Assembly: GCA_017979445.1 (NCBI GenBank)
Contig: CM030706.1
Coordinates: forward strand, 7,791,595-7,855,594
From: Akebia trifoliata
Taxonomy: Eukaryota > Streptophyta > Magnoliopsida > Ranunculales > Lardizabalaceae
Reading direction: 5' to 3'
Length of the DNA stretch: 64,000 nt
Position 1 is the stretch's first letter. Every line of letters begins with the position of its first letter. The translations under genes and the position numbers were made by a program. Positions 61,401 to 64,000 of the stretch are shown in pieces. The notes under the pieces were generated by a model. It had not been told where the DNA came from. It saw only the letters and a program-made list of their open reading frames with translations, and searched no databases.

Positions 61401-62352
61401 GGAGTTCAATACTTCGTCCGTAAAAACCACTTCTGATGCCATTAATGACATTAACGAGCTAAAATCAGAGCTGGAGCTGGTGGAAAGAGAGAAATCCAAT
61501 CGAGAAATCTTTGTTGAATCAATGGAAATGGAGCTGAAGGAATTACATTTAGAACTTAAAAAGGGTAAGGAAGAGGTTGACCATTTGAATGGTAAGGTTG
61601 AGATGCTTTCAAGTAAGATACAAAAGGCAGAAAGTGAGATGGATGAGCTCAGAGGGAGAGAATCCGATGCTCAGGTTGAACTTGCAATGCTTAATTCAGA
61701 ATTGCATAAAGCGAGATCCAAGATTGCAGCAGCTGAGGCAGATGAAGTGAGGGTTCAACGCGTAAAATCAGGGTTATATCTTGCTGTGAAACATCTAGCA
61801 ATAGAGGCACAAGAAGCCAAGATGGAGACACAAAGGCTGAAACAAGAAGCAGAGAAAGAAAAGGCCAAAGTAATGGGAAACACCACCCTTGTCGACCCTC
61901 AATTTGTTGACCTTACTAGAGATGAAGAACCTGCCTGCGTTGAGGAACCAAAAATTGAAATAGAAGAGAGAAGAGACGATGCTGATTTCCAGATCACAAT
62001 TTCAATTAAGGATTACGAGTCCTTGATCCGCAAAGCTGAGACATCAGATCGAGTTACTGTTTTGCCGTTTGAATTGGATGCTTTGAAGAAAGAGTTGGAA
62101 GCCGCATTGGAGGAAACAAGGGAGCTCAGATCTGTTGCAGAGGAGGCTGTAAGTAGGGCTGAGTTAGCCGAGAAAGCTAAAGCAGCCATTGAGGATCAGC
62201 TAAGGAAGTGGAGAGAACATAAGCAAAAGAGAAGGGCGGCTATGGCCGCACTTCGGGAGGAATCAGTTTCTAAAGAAAGTAATCGTTCTAAATATGACAA
62301 TCCTCATGCGACGTATCAACCATTGGGTAAGGTTCTCAACATGAAATTCTAA
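58476..62352 (+). CDS. PMI15: WEB family coiled-coil protein, PMI2/PMI15-like
   Basis: Proteins of this plant-only family (DUF827) work with WEB1 and PMI2 in the blue-light chloroplast photorelocation response, via cp-actin filaments. Exon 1 58476-58577 (34 codons, donor GTG|gtaagc) joins in phase 0 to exon 2 60700-62352 (acceptor ttctag|GGA). The product is 584 aa, the length of Arabidopsis PMI15 and PMI2. The N-terminus MGEIDSKPIESVQAALSFFG is the family's conserved start. Heptad-rich coiled coil runs from about residue 40 to 420. An acidic break follows (about 425-460) and then the C-terminal conserved part (SIKDYESLIRKAE, ELEAALEETRELRSVAEEAV, QLRKWREHKQKRRAAMAALR). No membrane segment or transit peptide is seen, so it is likely cytosolic. 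PMI15 versus PMI2 is not settled. The 2.1 kb intron holds a MITE and a LINE fragment. Confidence 0.93.
58622..59081. mobile_element. MITE in PMI15-like intron
   Basis: Left end GATTTTCTATTGGCACACC and reverse complement of the right end GAGAACTTCTATTGACACGCC are inverted, resembling the TATTGGCACCCC ends of the family at 6640-7004 and 52906-53025. No coding sequence. Ends approximate. Confidence 0.55.
59340..60490 (+). mobile_element. LINE ORF2 3' fragment with zf-RVT domain in PMI15-like intron
   Basis: Plus-strand frames contain the zf-RVT region (FFVWCASLGRILTMDQCVKW, then ICPLL.LGCDES.HVLIHC, about 59960-60085) and the terminal ICWGLWLEHNKRIFEGK with SILGLLFFWCKVIKEF (about 60236-60360). 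This mirrors the LINE fragment at 14460-15690, and the two are alignable. Frame breaks and a poly-G tract (about 60368-60379) show it is dead. It is inserted in the same orientation as the host gene. Confidence 0.75.
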
Positions 62353-64000
62353 TTCTTGGACAGTTTGTAGAGTTCTTGTCTAAAATAATTCGATGTACAA
62401 CGATTACTTCATCTGGAGACTTTTACTGATTCTATTTATATGATTTGTTTTGTAACATTTTCTTAAGAACGCTACTTTTATGTTCTCTCCTCATTGTGCC
62501 AAACTCGATCTATGTTGTTTAAACTTCTGGTCATGTTGGAACCGCGCTAACTCAACTTGGACAACAGCAAAGATGGATGTTTATAAAATATAATCCCATC
62601 TAATTATTCTCTTAAGAATGCAGATTGAGATAGTGAGAGTGGATTCGAGCACACTTGCAATAAAAGAAGTCATGGTTTTAACCAGAATTGAATGGAGGAA
62701 TATGATAGGCTAAGCCTACTCCTAATTTTTGGGATGACACCTTGATGACGTGAATTATTATTCCCAAAGACAATAAAAGTTAAAGGAGGAGAAGAGGAAA
62801 ACCAATAAAATAGGGCTATATGAACTCCACTCCTTTGCCTTAATCTTTATACCTAAAACTGTAGTTGAGTAGGGGTGATCTACCATTGTGTTTCACCATG
62901 TAAAACTATGGATATATGCAAAATAAAGTTAGTCATACCTCGGCCTTTGTCGTACAAGCCAACCCATTTTGTCTTCTCTTAGCCATATGGTTGTTAACAA
63001 GTTCATGTATAGAGGTGTTTCTTGCATTTTACTAATCCAATAAGGTGAACAATTGATTCACTCTGGAAACCATGGTCGGACTTGTCGGTGATCCGAAAAT
63101 AATGATTGCTGGATTTTTAGGCAAAAGGATTATAGGAAAATGAAATATGCAGTTTTTTTGTTTTTTTTTTGACAAAGTTCGACCGAATATTCCTTGTAGG
63201 TAGCATTTGGGAACGTATTTGGGGCCACTCCAAAAGTGCTTTAGGTAGCATTTGGGAGCTGTTTTAAATTTTGGTTTGGTTACATTGTAGCTTTCATATC
63301 TATTATTTAGGAATTAAATATAGACTCATGATCCAGAACAATGTCTCATTCCCAGAACAATGTTAGGTGTCTACGGGACAAGTTTTTATTGGAGTTCAAA
63401 CACATCGGTCTCCATGAACAGTTGGGTTAAGAGTCCTTGGTGTTCTAAACTCCTCCAAAAATATAGCACGTAACCTTACTTTTATTATAGGAATGAGACA
63501 CCGTTCTGAATCTTAACTCTTACATATAAATGTAGAGACACCTCATTTTTGCATTTACTTGATTTATTAAAGTAATTTACAAGACACCACCTTCAGCTCT
63601 TAGTACATGAGTTTGTCAGATCTAGATCTTATTTGTTTGGGAAAAACAAGACAATCTTAAGGGTCAGAGCTTATTGGAATTAAGATACAAAGTGGAAATA
63701 AAAACTTTGAAAAAAAAAAAAAATGCAACCAAACAGACCCTCCATGGGTAAGGAGTAAGCCACGTCACCCTTGTAGTGCGAAAGTACGTAACATACACTC
63801 CTCAAACCAACAACCACTCATGCCAAACCTACATGGACTTTTCTAACATATCCTCTCTCTCTCTTTTAAGATAATTGTAGATAGAATATCAACTTATGGT
63901 GCCACGTGTGATATCTTTTTATCCATGAGAAACCTTTCTCCCTTGTATGAAAGGTACTAAGGTGATGTTAATCCATCCAAGGTGGAGGGGTTGGGTTTGC
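62353..64000. other. 3' flank of the PMI15-like gene, no further gene
   Basis: The 3' UTR probably runs some 100-200 bp past the stop (candidate signals are AT-rich TTTGTAACATTTTC at about 62448). Beyond that no coding exon was recognised. A short direct repeat, GTAGGTAGCATTTGGGA/TTAGGTAGCATTTGGGA, occurs at about 63198 and 63241. Confidence 0.45.

Overview
The window is AT-rich nuclear DNA of a flowering plant, probably a eudicot; the species cannot be told from the sequence. It has GT-AG introns and plant-specific gene families, and a dense layer of plant transposable elements: hAT, Mutator-like, LINE/RTE, LTR and TRIM elements plus a fossil caulimovirid. Three genes look intact. Their exons were rebuilt by hand from splice signals, reading phase and family knowledge.

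(1) 9495-17977, minus strand: translation factor eIF5A, 159 aa in five exons. Its first intron is about 7.45 kb and holds a 5.4 kb element with roughly 1.3 kb terminal inverted repeats, which itself contains a LINE fragment. Downstream (4684-7920) is a broken tandem duplicate of the 3' part of the gene. (2) 21430-29915, minus: a plastid chorismate mutase, 320 aa in six exons, most like Arabidopsis CM3. Its introns hold LINE, RTE, copia-LTR and hAT debris. From memory, CM3 and an eIF5A gene are also close neighbours on Arabidopsis chromosome 1, so the pair may be ancient microsynteny. (3) 58476-62352, plus: a WEB-family coiled-coil protein of the PMI2/PMI15 type (584 aa) for light-driven chloroplast movement. 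It is apparently preceded by spliced leader exons starting near 53030, and these carry an unusual 98-codon spliced upstream ORF.

Region by region: 1-4683 holds MITEs and a SINE-like repeat. 4684-9975 is a tandem duplication of the eIF5A 3' region. 9495-18350 is eIF5A with its promoter. 18351-21429 is intergenic MITE debris. 21430-29915 is chorismate mutase. 30715-31486 is a striking pair of hairpin MITEs in a TA tract. 33286-39026 holds two related solo-LTR-like repeats, one with a perfect 5 bp target duplication. 39668-43419 is a decayed hAT element. 44900-47600 is a decayed transposon gene of DUF7745/plant-mobile-domain type, split by a hAT MITE with a perfect 8 bp target duplication. 48630-52720 is a decayed endogenous caulimovirid. 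52731-53025 is MITE sequence directly upstream of the PMI15 leader. 56300-58126 is a TRIM retrotransposon with an inverted copy. 58476-62352 is the PMI15-like gene, and 62353-64000 shows no gene.

The three genes are unrelated housekeeping and organelle genes, not one pathway. The main interest lies in how mobile elements have reshaped their introns, leader and flanks.
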